Shown: positions 1 to 5,215, numbered from the stretch's first letter. The stretch: DNA of 5,215 bases from Christensenella sp. UBA7597 (GCA_002474405.1 DLQW01000083.1:1-5215); one strand, 5' to 3'. Numbers and translations are program-made. Notes: generated by a model from the sequence alone, not told the origin.

Positions 1-190
1 GGCGCAGGCGCTGGCGGACGTATACGGCAAAGCCACCACGATTATCGGCGGCGGCGATTCGGCTGCGGCGGTGCAGCAGCTGGGATATGCGGACAAGATG
101 ACGCACATTTCCACGGGCGGCGGCGCTTCGCTCGAACTGTTCGAAGGCAAAGTGCTTCCCGGCATCGCATGCCTCAACGAAAAAGACTGA
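1..190 (+). CDS. pgk: Phosphoglycerate kinase, C-terminal 62 residues (5' partial)
   Basis: This is the tail of PGK, the cytoplasmic glycolytic enzyme that moves a phosphate from 1,3-bisphosphoglycerate to ADP, giving 3-phosphoglycerate and ATP. The first whole codon starts at position 2 and the TGA stop is 188-190; the rest of the gene lies left of the window. Visible family motifs are [13 protein letters not shown] (residues 12-24 of the visible part), which forms part of the nucleotide-binding C-domain, and [16 protein letters not shown] (35-50), the near-terminal signature, followed by the usual LPG-(I/V)-A-L ending. The end point matches the normal C terminus of the family. tpiA follows 78 nt later on the same strand, so the two are probably cotranscribed. 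The motifs leave little doubt about identity; the upstream part cannot be judged. Confidence 0.97.
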   Translation, partial: AQALADVYGKATTIIGGGDSAAAVQQLGYADKMTHISTGGGASLELFEGKVLPGIACLNEKD

Positions 191-207
191 ATCTGACAAA
201 ACACCCC

Positions 208-238
208 TTCCGCTCTTTTCGCAAAGAGAAGAGCGGAA
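208..238 (+). other. Intergenic hairpin between pgk and tpiA
   Basis: Bases 208-220 (ttccgctcttttc) pair with 226-238 (gagaagagcggaa) over 13 bp with a single G-U wobble and a 5-nt loop (gcaaa). No T-run follows, and the bases after it are aatcgctatg, so it does not look like an intrinsic terminator. No T-run follows it on the minus strand either. A structure like this inside a glycolytic operon could stabilise the upstream pgk message or mark a processing site. That role is inference; only the base pairing is seen. Confidence 0.6.
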
Positions 239-268
239 TCGCTATGAAAAAACGGAGATAAAATTACT

Positions 269-1015
269 ATGAGAAAAGCAATTATAGCAGGCAACTGGAA
301 GATGAACAACACGGCTTCGGAGGGCGTGGCGCTGGTAAAGGCGATCGCGCCGCTTGTAACGGAAGCGACTTGCGACGTGGTGGTATGCGTACCCGCCATC
401 GATATTCCCGCGGTATCGGAAGCTTTGAAAGGCACGAACATTCACCTCGGCGCCGAAAACGTGCACTTTGCCGAAAAAGGCGCTTATACGGGCGAAATTT
501 CCGCGGCGATGCTGAAAGAGTACGGCGTGGAATACGTTATCATCGGGCACAGCGAACGCCGCCAGTACTTCGGCGAAACGGACGAAACCGTAAACAAGAG
601 AACGCTCACCGCCCTGACCGCGGGACTTACCCCCATCGTGTGCGTAGGCGAAACGCTGGAAGAAAGAGAAACGGGCAAAACGGAAAACGTTCTTCACCGT
701 CAGCTTCAGGAAGGCTTGAAAGGCGTCGAGGACATCACGAAACTTGTCGTCGCGTACGAACCGGTATGGGCGATCGGCACGGGCAAAACGGCTACCGCGG
801 CGCAGGCGAACGAAACCATCGGGTATATCCGTAAAACGCTGGGCGAATTGTTCTGCGAAAAGTGCGCGGCGAAAGTACGTATCCAGTACGGCGGCAGCAT
901 GAACGCGGGCAACTGCAAAGAACTGATGGCGCAGGAAGAAATCGACGGCGGCTTAATCGGCGGCGCCTCCCTGAAAGCCCCCGACTTCTCGGCTATCGTA
1001 AACTACGATAAATAA
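269..1015 (+). CDS. tpiA: Triosephosphate isomerase
   Basis: TPI interconverts dihydroxyacetone phosphate and glyceraldehyde 3-phosphate in the cytoplasm as a homodimeric (beta/alpha)8 barrel. At 248 residues it has the normal length. All catalytic positions are visible: Asn9 and Lys11 in AGNWKMN (residues 7-13), the electrophilic His94 in IIGHSERR (91-98), and the base Glu164 in AYEPVWAIGTGK (162-173), which runs into flexible loop 6. The phosphate-binding YGGS (207-210) and GGLIGGASL (227-235) close the barrel. The start is chosen because MRKAIIAGNWKMN is the usual N terminus and a cggag Shine-Dalgarno core (253-257) lies 11 nt upstream. It follows pgk closely, and its stop codon lies inside a short hairpin at the edge of the repeat-rich gap before gpmI. 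Nothing suggests loss of function. Confidence 0.98.
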   Translation: MRKAIIAGNWKMNNTASEGVALVKAIAPLVTEATCDVVVCVPAIDIPAVSEALKGTNIHLGAENVHFAEKGAYTGEISAAMLKEYGVEYVIIGHSERRQYFGETDETVNKRTLTALTAGLTPIVCVGETLEERETGKTENVLHRQLQEGLKGVEDITKLVVAYEPVWAIGTGKTATAAQANETIGYIRKTLGELFCEKCAAKVRIQYGGSMNAGNCKELMAQEEIDGGLIGGASLKAPDFSAIVNYDK

Positions 1016-1030
1016 CAGGCACAGCCTGTT
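1014..1030 (+). other. Short hairpin on the tpiA stop codon (weak terminator candidate)
   Basis: Bases 1014-1020 (aacaggc) pair perfectly with 1024-1030 (gcctgtt) around a 3-nt loop (aca). The 5' arm starts inside the TAA stop of tpiA. The downstream T-run is only three bases (gcctgttTcg), so termination would be weak at best. It could equally serve as a 3'-end stabiliser if the transcript is cut in the repeat region behind it. Confidence 0.4.
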
Positions 1031-1130
1031 TCGTAACGGACTTAAGCGCGTGCGTTTGAAAGCAGCATACTGCCTTTGCCTCGTAGCGGACTTAACCGCG
1101 CGCGTTTGAAAGTAGCATACTGCCTTTGCC
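1031..1130. repeat. Two tandem copies of a 50-bp repeat
   Basis: Bases 1031-1080 and 1081-1130 are head-to-tail copies of one 50-bp unit with no spacer, starting tcgta(a/g)cggactta and ending catactgcctttgcc. They agree at 46 of 50 positions and differ at 1036/1086, 1046/1096, 1051/1101 and 1063/1113. Each unit can form a small hairpin, GCAG-cata-CTGC in copy 1. The c-to-t change at 1113 in copy 2 leaves a G-U wobble in that stem. No third copy is seen on either side. The pair lies directly behind the tpiA end hairpin and just before a T7 run (1134-1140). No protein reading is convincing. Function is unknown; it may be a genus-specific dispersed repeat or a local duplication. Confidence 0.9.
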
Positions 1131-1143
1131 CTCTTTTTTTAAG

Positions 1144-1191
1144 CCTTCCCCCTTGGGGGAAGGTGCTGAGCGAAAGCGAAGCGGATGAGGG
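1144..1191. repeat. REP-like two-hairpin repeat element
   Basis: The first hairpin is a perfect 9-bp inverted repeat, ccttccccc (1144-1152) with gggggaagg (1155-1163), separated by tt. The second spans 1164-1183: outer pairs U-G, G-C, C-G and U-A, then two adjacent G/A mismatches (1168/1179 and 1169/1178) that could form sheared pairs, then G-C and C-G closing a GAAA tetraloop (1172-1175). A gatgaggg tail (1184-1191) follows. From memory, blocks of this type (a C-run/G-run hairpin, then a variable hairpin, then ggatgaggg) recur many times in intergenic regions of Clostridia genomes and are often mis-called as small proteins. The T7 run precedes rather than follows the first hairpin, so this is not an intrinsic terminator on either strand. 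Mobility and function are not shown by the sequence. Confidence 0.7.
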
Positions 1192-1252
1192 AATAAACGC
1201 CTTATTAAAAGCACCAACCCCGCGCGCAACGCAAAAAAAACTCAAAATTTTC

Positions 1253-1369
1253 CCCGCGTCAGCAGCAAGCAAGACGCGAAGCGCGAGTACCGACGACAGG
1301 AATTTACTAACAGTAAATGACCGAAGCGGCACGCAGCGCGACAAAGTATTGCGCCGCTGATCACGCGGG
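1253..1369. repeat. 117-nt imperfect palindrome upstream of gpmI
   Basis: The two halves of this block are imperfect reverse complements centred near 1310. The outer arms cccgcgt (1253-1259) and acgcggg (1363-1369) pair perfectly; just inside, cagcagc (1260-1266) pairs 6/7 with gccgctg (1353-1359) across a 3-nt bulge. Midway, gtaccg pairs 5/6 with cggcac. The core is a perfect 7-bp hairpin, atttact (1302-1308) with agtaaat (1312-1318), around aac. The remaining stretches pair poorly. It could be a MITE-like or REP-like insertion, a repeat family member, or a structured leader of gpmI. It ends 25 nt before the gpmI start. The pairing is seen; the class is inference. Confidence 0.55.
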
Positions 1370-1394
1370 CGCAAAAAGGAAACCAACAAAGTCA

Positions 1395-2969
1395 ATGAAA
1401 AAACCTTATGCGATCATCATCATGGACGGCTACGGCTTAAACCCGAAACACGAGGGCAACGCCGTGTATGCCGACGGAAGCAAAAACGTAACCGAACTGG
1501 AAAAAGAATACCCCTCGTCCACGCTGGGCGCAAGCGGTATGTCCGTGGGGCTTCCCGACGGACAGATGGGCAATTCCGAAGTCGGGCACCTCAATATCGG
1601 CGCGGGCAGAATCGTGTATCAGGATCTTACCAAAATCACGAAAGAAATCCGCGACGGCGAATTTTTTAAAAACGCCGAACTGCTGCGCGTAATGCACTAC
1701 GTGAAAGAGAACGGCAAAAAACTGCATTTGTGGGGACTTGTCTCCACGGGCGGCGTGCACAGCCACACCGAACACCTTTACGCGCTTGTGGAAATGGCGA
1801 AAAAAGAAGGGCTTGAAAACGTGTATATCCACGCTTTCACCGACGGGCGCGACGTTCCTCCCACCTCCGGCGCGGAATTTTTACGCGAACTTCAGGCAAA
1901 ACTGAACGAGCTTGATTTCGGCGTCATCGCTTCGGTTTCGGGAAGATATTACGCCATGGACCGCGACAACAACTGGGACCGCGAAGAAAAGGCGTACGAA
2001 GCCCTTACCGAGGGTAAGGCGCACACCTTCGAAGGCAGCGCCGAAGAAGCGATTGAAAAGAGCTATGCCGACGGCGTTACCGACGAATTCGTCGTTCCCG
2101 TAACGCTTACGAAAAACGGCAAGCCCGTCGCGCTTGTGGAAAAGGGCGACGGCATCATCTGCTTCAATTTCCGCCCGGACAGAGCGCGCCAGATCACGCG
2201 CATGTTCTCGCAGGAAACCTTCCCCTTCACCGACGAAAAAACGGGCGCAACCCTCGGCTTTACAAGAAAGACGGGTTATCTCGCCCCCGTGTACGTAGGC
2301 TTTGCCACGTACGACGCTTCGTTCAGAAACGTGGGCGTGGCGTTCCCGCCGGACGAAATCGACGATACGCTGCCGCAGTATATCTCTTCGCTGGGCATGA
2401 AGCAGCTGCACATTGCCGAAACGGAAAAATACGCGCACGTAACGTTCTTCTTCAACGCGAAAATCGAAGCGCCCGTACCGGGCGAAACGCGCATCGTCAT
2501 CCCCTCCCCCAAGGTGGCGACATACGATCTGCAGCCCGAAATGAGCGCGTACCTCGTAACCGACCGCGTACTGAAAGAACTTTCCACGGGCGAATACGAC
2601 GTAATGATTTTAAACTTCGCCAACTGCGACATGGTAGGGCATACGGGCGTGATGAGCGCGGCGGTAAAAGCCGTGCACGTTGTGGACGAATGCGTGAAAA
2701 AGGTTGTGGATAAAATTCTTGAAATGGGCGGCGCGGCGCTTGTTACCGCCGACCACGGCAACGCCGACGAGATGATTGCGGACGACGGTAAAACGCCGTT
2801 CACGCAGCACACCACCAACCCCGTGCCCGTAATTCTCGTCTGCAACGAACTGAAGAACGCGAAGCTTCGTTCGGGCGGCGTGCTTGCCGACCTTGCGCCT
2901 ACGCTTCTCGACGTAATGGGCTTGAAACAGCCCGCGAAAATGACGGGAAAATCGCTTTTAATCCGTTAA
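1395..2969 (+). CDS. gpmI: 2,3-bisphosphoglycerate-independent phosphoglycerate mutase (iPGM)
   Basis: iPGM interconverts 3- and 2-phosphoglycerate in glycolysis through a phosphoserine intermediate, using two Mn ions; it belongs to the alkaline phosphatase superfamily. The protein has 524 residues, slightly longer than the usual ~510. Metal and catalytic residues are in place: Asp11 in MDGYGLN, nucleophile Ser61 in GQMGNSEVGHLNIGAGR, His122 in GGVHSH, TDGRD (149-153), Arg184 and Arg190 in SGRYYAMDRD, Arg260 and Arg263 in FRPDRARQ, Lys345, Asp412 and His416 in CDMVGHTG, Asp453 and His454 in TADHGNAD, and His472 in QHTTNPVP. The start at 1395 is preferred over the in-frame ATG at 1317, because MKKPYAIIIMDGYG is the family N terminus and the extra 26 residues are translated palindrome. 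An aagga (1376-1380) lies 14 nt upstream, a rather long spacing. The gene continues the pgk-tpiA pathway but is separated from it by repeats. Confidence 0.97.
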   Translation: MKKPYAIIIMDGYGLNPKHEGNAVYADGSKNVTELEKEYPSSTLGASGMSVGLPDGQMGNSEVGHLNIGAGRIVYQDLTKITKEIRDGEFFKNAELLRVMHYVKENGKKLHLWGLVSTGGVHSHTEHLYALVEMAKKEGLENVYIHAFTDGRDVPPTSGAEFLRELQAKLNELDFGVIASVSGRYYAMDRDNNWDREEKAYEALTEGKAHTFEGSAEEAIEKSYADGVTDEFVVPVTLTKNGKPVALVEKGDGIICFNFRPDRARQITRMFSQETFPFTDEKTGATLGFTRKTGYLAPVYVGFATYDASFRNVGVAFPPDEIDDTLPQYISSLGMKQLHIAETEKYAHVTFFFNAKIEAPVPGETRIVIPSPKVATYDLQPEMSAYLVTDRVLKELSTGEYDVMILNFANCDMVGHTGVMSAAVKAVHVVDECVKKVVDKILEMGGAALVTADHGNADEMIADDGKTPFTQHTTNPVPVILVCNELKNAKLRSGGVLADLAPTLLDVMGLKQPAKMTGKSLLIR

Positions 2970-2974
2970 AACGG

Positions 2975-3013
2975 AAAAAATCTTACAAAAAACGCCGAAA
3001 AGCCGATAAAAAA
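2975..3013. promoter_or_regulatory. Four phased A-tracts upstream of the secG promoter
   Basis: Runs of A lie at 2975-2980, 2987-2992, 2998-3001 and 3008-3013. Their centres are 12, 10 and 11 bp apart, close to one helical turn, the arrangement that gives intrinsically curved DNA. The last tract ends 2 bp before the -35 hexamer, where an UP element would contact the alpha subunit of RNA polymerase. A boost to promoter strength is inferred from that position. Confidence 0.55.
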
Positions 3014-3015
3014 GG

Positions 3016-3044
3016 TTGCGCAATTTACGATTGTATGCTATAAT
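3016..3044 (+). promoter_or_regulatory. Sigma-A type promoter of secG with extended -10
   Basis: TTGCGC (3016-3021, four of six bases matching TTGACA) and a perfect TATAAT (3039-3044) are separated by exactly 17 bp. TG at 3036-3037 sits one base before the -10, making an extended -10 (TGcTATAAT). Transcription should start near 3051, giving a leader of about 87 nt before secG. This is the best promoter in the window and separates the secG-rnr unit from gpmI. Confidence 0.85.
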
Positions 3045-3055
3045 CTATCGTGCTA

Positions 3056-3099
3056 TCGGATTTTTCCGACGGCTTCCGCTACGCTTTCCGCAGCGGAAA
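3056..3099 (+). other. Foldable leader of the secG transcript
   Basis: Two hairpins fit in the predicted 5' leader: tcgga (3056-3060) with tccga (3065-3069) around tttt, and ttccgct (3074-3080) with agcggaa (3092-3098) around 11 nt. The second competes with an alternative, tttcc pairing with ggaaa around gcagcg or a similar short loop, because tttccgc and gcggaaa lie back to back (3085-3099). No known riboswitch or T-box pattern is recognised. There is no T-run after either hairpin, so no attenuator is evident. Confidence 0.35.
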
Positions 3100-3137
3100 A
3101 CGAGAAAAAACTGTCGAATTCAAGGAAGAAATTTGCC

Positions 3138-3443
3138 ATGTCGAATTTATTTGCATTGCTTGTACCCACCACCAACGACGCGTCATACGCGGCGTATCGT
3201 TTAACGAGCTTCATCTTAATCGCGCTTATGGGCATTGCCGCCATCGTAGCGATTATTCTCGTACTGATGCAGCCCGCCAATTCCACGGGCATCGACGCCC
3301 TCGGCGGTTCGGGAGAAACGTTCTTCGGCAAAAACAAGGGTAAATCCATCGAATCCAGAATGAAAAAATGGACGTGGATCTGTCTGATTATTCTTGCCGT
3401 GTTCTCCATCGCGTTCTTCGTGGTGCAGCAGCTCCCTTGGTAA
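3138..3443 (+). CDS. secG: Protein-export translocase subunit SecG
   Basis: SecG is the small membrane subunit of the SecYEG channel and helps SecA-driven export. The 101-residue protein has the family layout: a hydrophobic helix at about 23-44 (ending IILVLMQ), a Gly/Ser-rich loop with the conserved GGSGETFFGKNKG segment (56-68), and a second helix at about 78-96 ending in FFVVQQLPW. The first helix is preceded by some 20 residues (MSNLFALLVPTTNDASYAAY) that typical SecG of about 75 residues lacks. The start still looks right, since an aagga Shine-Dalgarno (3122-3126) lies 11 nt upstream and the next Met (31) is inside the helix. The gene has its own promoter upstream and an intrinsic terminator downstream, and it precedes rnr as in many Firmicutes. 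The sequence is divergent but the identification is secure. Confidence 0.93.
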   Translation: MSNLFALLVPTTNDASYAAYRLTSFILIALMGIAAIVAIILVLMQPANSTGIDALGGSGETFFGKNKGKSIESRMKKWTWICLIILAVFSIAFFVVQQLPW

Positions 3444-3489
3444 CGTTTCCGGGGCGCGGCGATCGGCTGAATTTTTACGAACTTTTTAC

Positions 3490-3526
3490 GGCGGCTTATT
3501 TTTCGTAAGCCGCCCTTTGTTTTTTC
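3490..3526 (+). terminator. Intrinsic terminator after secG
   Basis: ggcggctta (3490-3498) pairs perfectly with taagccgcc (3506-3514) around the loop tttttcg, and the stem is followed by ctttgttttttc, a T-rich tail with an unbroken run of six T. It lies 47 nt after the secG stop and 64 nt before rnr, so rnr must depend on readthrough or on a promoter of its own. Confidence 0.9.
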
Positions 3527-3576
3527 TTCCGTCATTTTTTCCGTCGGCGGCAACGCCCGCGCGGAAATTCGTTTAC

Positions 3577-3582
3577 AGGTGA
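3577..3582 (+). promoter_or_regulatory. Ribosome binding site of rnr
   Basis: aggtga (3577-3582) matches the 3' part of the AGGAGGTGA Shine-Dalgarno consensus and sits 7 nt before the ATG at 3590. It fixes the rnr start where no upstream in-frame alternative is better. Confidence 0.75.
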
Positions 3583-3589
3583 TTGAATT

Positions 3590-5215
3590 ATGCAACACGC
3601 TTCTATCGAAGAACGCATTCTGCGCTTCTTATCCTCGGCAGAAACCGCCACCGCGGAAACGCTGCGCCGCCATGCCGGCGTGCCGCCGCACAACCGCAAA
3701 ACGTTTCTCGCCCTGCTTGCCCGCCTTTGCGCCGCGGGCAGAATAGAATATAAAAACGGCGTATACTCTTTGCCCCGCCCCGTTTTGTATACGGGCGTGC
3801 TGACGGGCAACGAAAAGGGATTCGCCTTTTTCACCCCCGACGCTTCCCCCGAAACGCCCGGCGAAAACGGCATCGGAACGGAAAAAAGAAGTTCCTCCGA
3901 ATCCGCCGCGGACGGCGAAAGAAAAACCGCCGCCAAAGCGCGCGATATTTTTATTCCCGCCAAGTATCTGAACGGCGCCATGCACAAAGACCGCGTGGTT
4001 GTAAAAATCGTGAAGCGCGGCGAAAACGAAAGCGCCACGGGCGAAGTAGTGAAGATTCTTCAACGCGGCTATACCGAAATCGTCGGCGCGTTTTATAAAG
4101 ACCGCCGCGCGGGCAGGCTTCTGCCGGACGAACGCAGGTATTTTTCCGAAATTTATATTCCCCTCGCCTCGTGCAGAAACGTTAAAAGCGGCGTGAAAGC
4201 GGTAGCGAAAATCACGGCGTACCGTTACGGCGCCTGCCCGGAGGGCGAAATCACCGAAGTGCTGGGCGACGACGATGATTTCTTCGCCGAAGAAACGTCG
4301 ATTATCCGTTCGTTCGGCTTGCGCGAAGAATTTCCCGATTCCGTGCTTGCCGCCGCGGAAAAAGTTGCGGCGGAAGATATAACGACGCTCCCTTTAAAAA
4401 CCGAACCGCTCCCCCGCCGCAACCTTCTCAACGAATTTTTCGTTACCATCGACGGCGCTGACACGCGCGACATCGACGACGGCGTCGGCGTGGCAAAACA
4501 GGGCGATAATTACGTTTTATCCGTGCACATCGCCGACGTATCGCACTATGTAAAAGCGGGCGGAGAGCTCGATAAAGAAGCGTTCGGGCGCGGCACCAGC
4601 GTCTATTTTCCCGATCGCGTGCTGCCCATGCTTCCCCAAGCCCTTTCCAACGGCTGCTGTTCGTTAAACGAGGGAGAAGCGCGGCTTGCGTTCACGTGCA
4701 AAATGCTGATAGCGGGCAAAGGCGGCAACGATAAAACCGCCGCCGAAAATGCGGGCAAAGTGCTGGAAAGCGAAATTTTTCCCTCGCTGGTACGCTCAAC
4801 GTACCGATTGACTTACGACGAAGTCGATGCCATGTTATCGGGCGGCGAAACGGCGGAAAAACTGCTTGAAAAATACCCGCTGATGCGCGATTTCCTCGCC
4901 CCCATGCGCGAACTTACCGAAATTCTGGCGGCACGGCGCGTTAAAAAAGGCGAAGTCAACCTCGATCTGAAAGAAAAACATATCTATTACGATAAAGAAC
5001 GCGACGTCATCGACATTCCGGACGAAAAACCGTCGTTTTCGCGCGGGCTCATCGAACAGTTTATGGTAACGGCAAACGAAACGGTGGCAACGTTTTTAAA
5101 CAGCCGCGGCGCGCCGTGCTTATACCGCGTGCACGAACCGCCCGTACCCGAAAAAGCGGAAAATTTAAAGGCGTTCGCGCGACTTCTCGGCTTTTCCCCG
5201 AAATGGAACGACGAG
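3590..5215 (+). CDS. rnr: Ribonuclease R, 3'-5' exoribonuclease (3' partial, 542 codons seen)
   Basis: RNase R is a processive, Mg-dependent exoribonuclease that degrades structured RNA and acts with trans-translation. The reading frame stays open to the window edge. In order: an N-terminal winged-helix-like region (about 5-60, IEERILRFLSSAETATAETL), cold-shock domain 1 (about 67-142), cold-shock domain 2 (about 158-225, EIVGAFYKDRRAGRLLPDE), then the RNB domain from about 280. The four active-site aspartates are Asp288, Asp294, Asp296 and Asp297 in TIDGADTRDIDDG, matching D272, D278, D280 and D281 of E. coli RNase R. HIADVSHYV (313-321), RGTSVYFPDRVLPMLP (334-349), LIEQFMVTANETVA (487-500) and LYRVHEPP (511-518) are typical. 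The rest of RNB and the S1 domain lie beyond the edge. Two oddities are a 33-residue low-complexity insertion at about 85-117 inside cold-shock domain 1 and a smaller one at about 374-388. Confidence 0.95.
   Translation, partial: MQHASIEERILRFLSSAETATAETLRRHAGVPPHNRKTFLALLARLCAAGRIEYKNGVYSLPRPVLYTGVLTGNEKGFAFFTPDASPETPGENGIGTEKRSSSESAADGERKTAAKARDIFIPAKYLNGAMHKDRVVVKIVKRGENESATGEVVKILQRGYTEIVGAFYKDRRAGRLLPDERRYFSEIYIPLASCRNVKSGVKAVAKITAYRYGACPEGEITEVLGDDDDFFAEETSIIRSFGLREEFPDSVLAAAEKVAAEDITTLPLKTEPLPRRNLLNEFFVTIDGADTRDIDDGVGVAKQGDNYVLSVHIADVSHYVKAGGELDKEAFGRGTSVYFPDRVLPMLPQALSNGCCSLNEGEARLAFTCKMLIAGKGGNDKTAAENAGKVLESEIFPSLVRSTYRLTYDEVDAMLSGGETAEKLLEKYPLMRDFLAPMRELTEILAARRVKKGEVNLDLKEKHIYYDKERDVIDIPDEKPSFSRGLIEQFMVTANETVATFLNSRGAPCLYRVHEPPVPEKAENLKAFARLLGFSPKWNDE

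Larger units (their letters stand above)
1016..1394. other. Gene-free gap between tpiA and gpmI
   Basis: This 379-nt stretch holds repeats and hairpins rather than a gene. Besides the elements listed separately, it contains an unstructured linker at about 1192-1252 with an A8 run in gcaaaaaaaactc. The frames that stay open across it (for example from 1076 or 1317) translate to low-complexity, basic peptides made from the repeats and have no recognisable domain. I see no convincing sigma-A promoter, so gpmI is either read through from pgk-tpiA or uses a promoter I cannot recognise. Confidence 0.7.
3444..3589. other. secG-rnr intergenic region
   Basis: Besides the terminator and the rnr ribosome binding site, these 146 nt contain a direct repeat tttttacg (3472-3479 and 3483-3490), the second copy running into the terminator stem. 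I see no -35/-10 pair with acceptable spacing between the terminator and rnr, so any rnr promoter here would be weak or non-canonical. Confidence 0.4.

Noticed and set aside
244..261. A five-codon frame (MKKRR) just before tpiA whose stop lies next to the tpiA Shine-Dalgarno
   Set aside because: There is no convincing ribosome binding site for it and such a short frame arises easily by chance; no leader-peptide attenuation structure accompanies it.
1031..1130. The 50-bp tandem repeats as a CRISPR array
   Set aside because: There are only two units, they abut with no spacer, and no cas gene is present.
1076..1360. A 94-codon open frame on the + strand between tpiA and gpmI
   Set aside because: It is built from the second 50-bp repeat, the REP-like block and half of the palindrome, has no domain, and has no proper ribosome binding site. 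It looks like a typical false small-protein call from repeats.
1317..1394. An upstream in-frame ATG that would extend gpmI by 26 residues
   Set aside because: The extra residues are translated palindrome sequence, and the family N terminus begins exactly at the ATG at 1395.
1881..2845. Long open frames on the minus strand across gpmI (1881-2438 and 2276-2845)
   Set aside because: They lie antisense to a gene with every catalytic motif intact, show no recognisable domain, and are explained by the codon bias of the + strand gene.
2963..2974. The palindrome ccgttaaaacgg across the gpmI stop as a terminator
   Set aside because: It gives only 4-5 bp with a 2-4 nt loop and is followed by A-runs rather than T-runs.
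3532..4063. Two overlapping minus-strand open frames opposite the start of rnr
   Set aside because: The + strand frame encodes a continuous RNase R N terminus with a good start site; the antisense frames have no family features.

Overview
The window is an ordinary bacterial housekeeping stretch with every gene on the + strand: the end of phosphoglycerate kinase (pgk), triosephosphate isomerase (tpiA), cofactor-independent phosphoglycerate mutase (gpmI), the SecG subunit of the Sec translocon, and the first 542 codons of the 3'-5' exoribonuclease RNase R (rnr), which runs off the right edge. Gene order (pgk-tpiA-gpmI, then secG-rnr), purine-rich Shine-Dalgarno sites and the use of the iPGM type of mutase point to a Firmicute, most likely a member of Clostridia with a mid-range GC content. 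This placement is an inference from gene content and style, not from a marker comparison.

Layout. Positions 1-1015 hold pgk and tpiA, 78 nt apart, with a 13-bp hairpin between them. Positions 1016-1394 hold no convincing gene. This 379-nt gap is packed with repeat and hairpin structure: a hairpin on the tpiA stop, a 50-bp sequence present twice in tandem (46/50 identical), a two-hairpin REP-like block, and a 117-nt imperfect palindrome ending shortly before gpmI. Positions 1395-2969 are gpmI. Positions 2970-3137 carry four A-tracts in helical phase, then a near-consensus sigma-A promoter with an extended -10, and a leader that can fold. secG (3138-3443) follows and ends at a clear intrinsic terminator (3490-3526). 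rnr starts at 3590 behind a good ribosome binding site.

How the genes work together. The left half is lower glycolysis: PGK makes 3-phosphoglycerate, TPI interconverts the triose phosphates, and iPGM converts 3- to 2-phosphoglycerate. Enolase, the next enzyme, often lies next to these genes in Firmicutes but is not between gpmI and secG here. The right half is a separate unit, secG then rnr, a pairing common in Firmicutes, with its own promoter and a terminator between the two genes.

I see no clearly new biological system. The least explained parts are the repeat island between tpiA and gpmI, the phased A-tract promoter of secG, and a 33-residue low-complexity insertion in the first cold-shock domain of RNase R.
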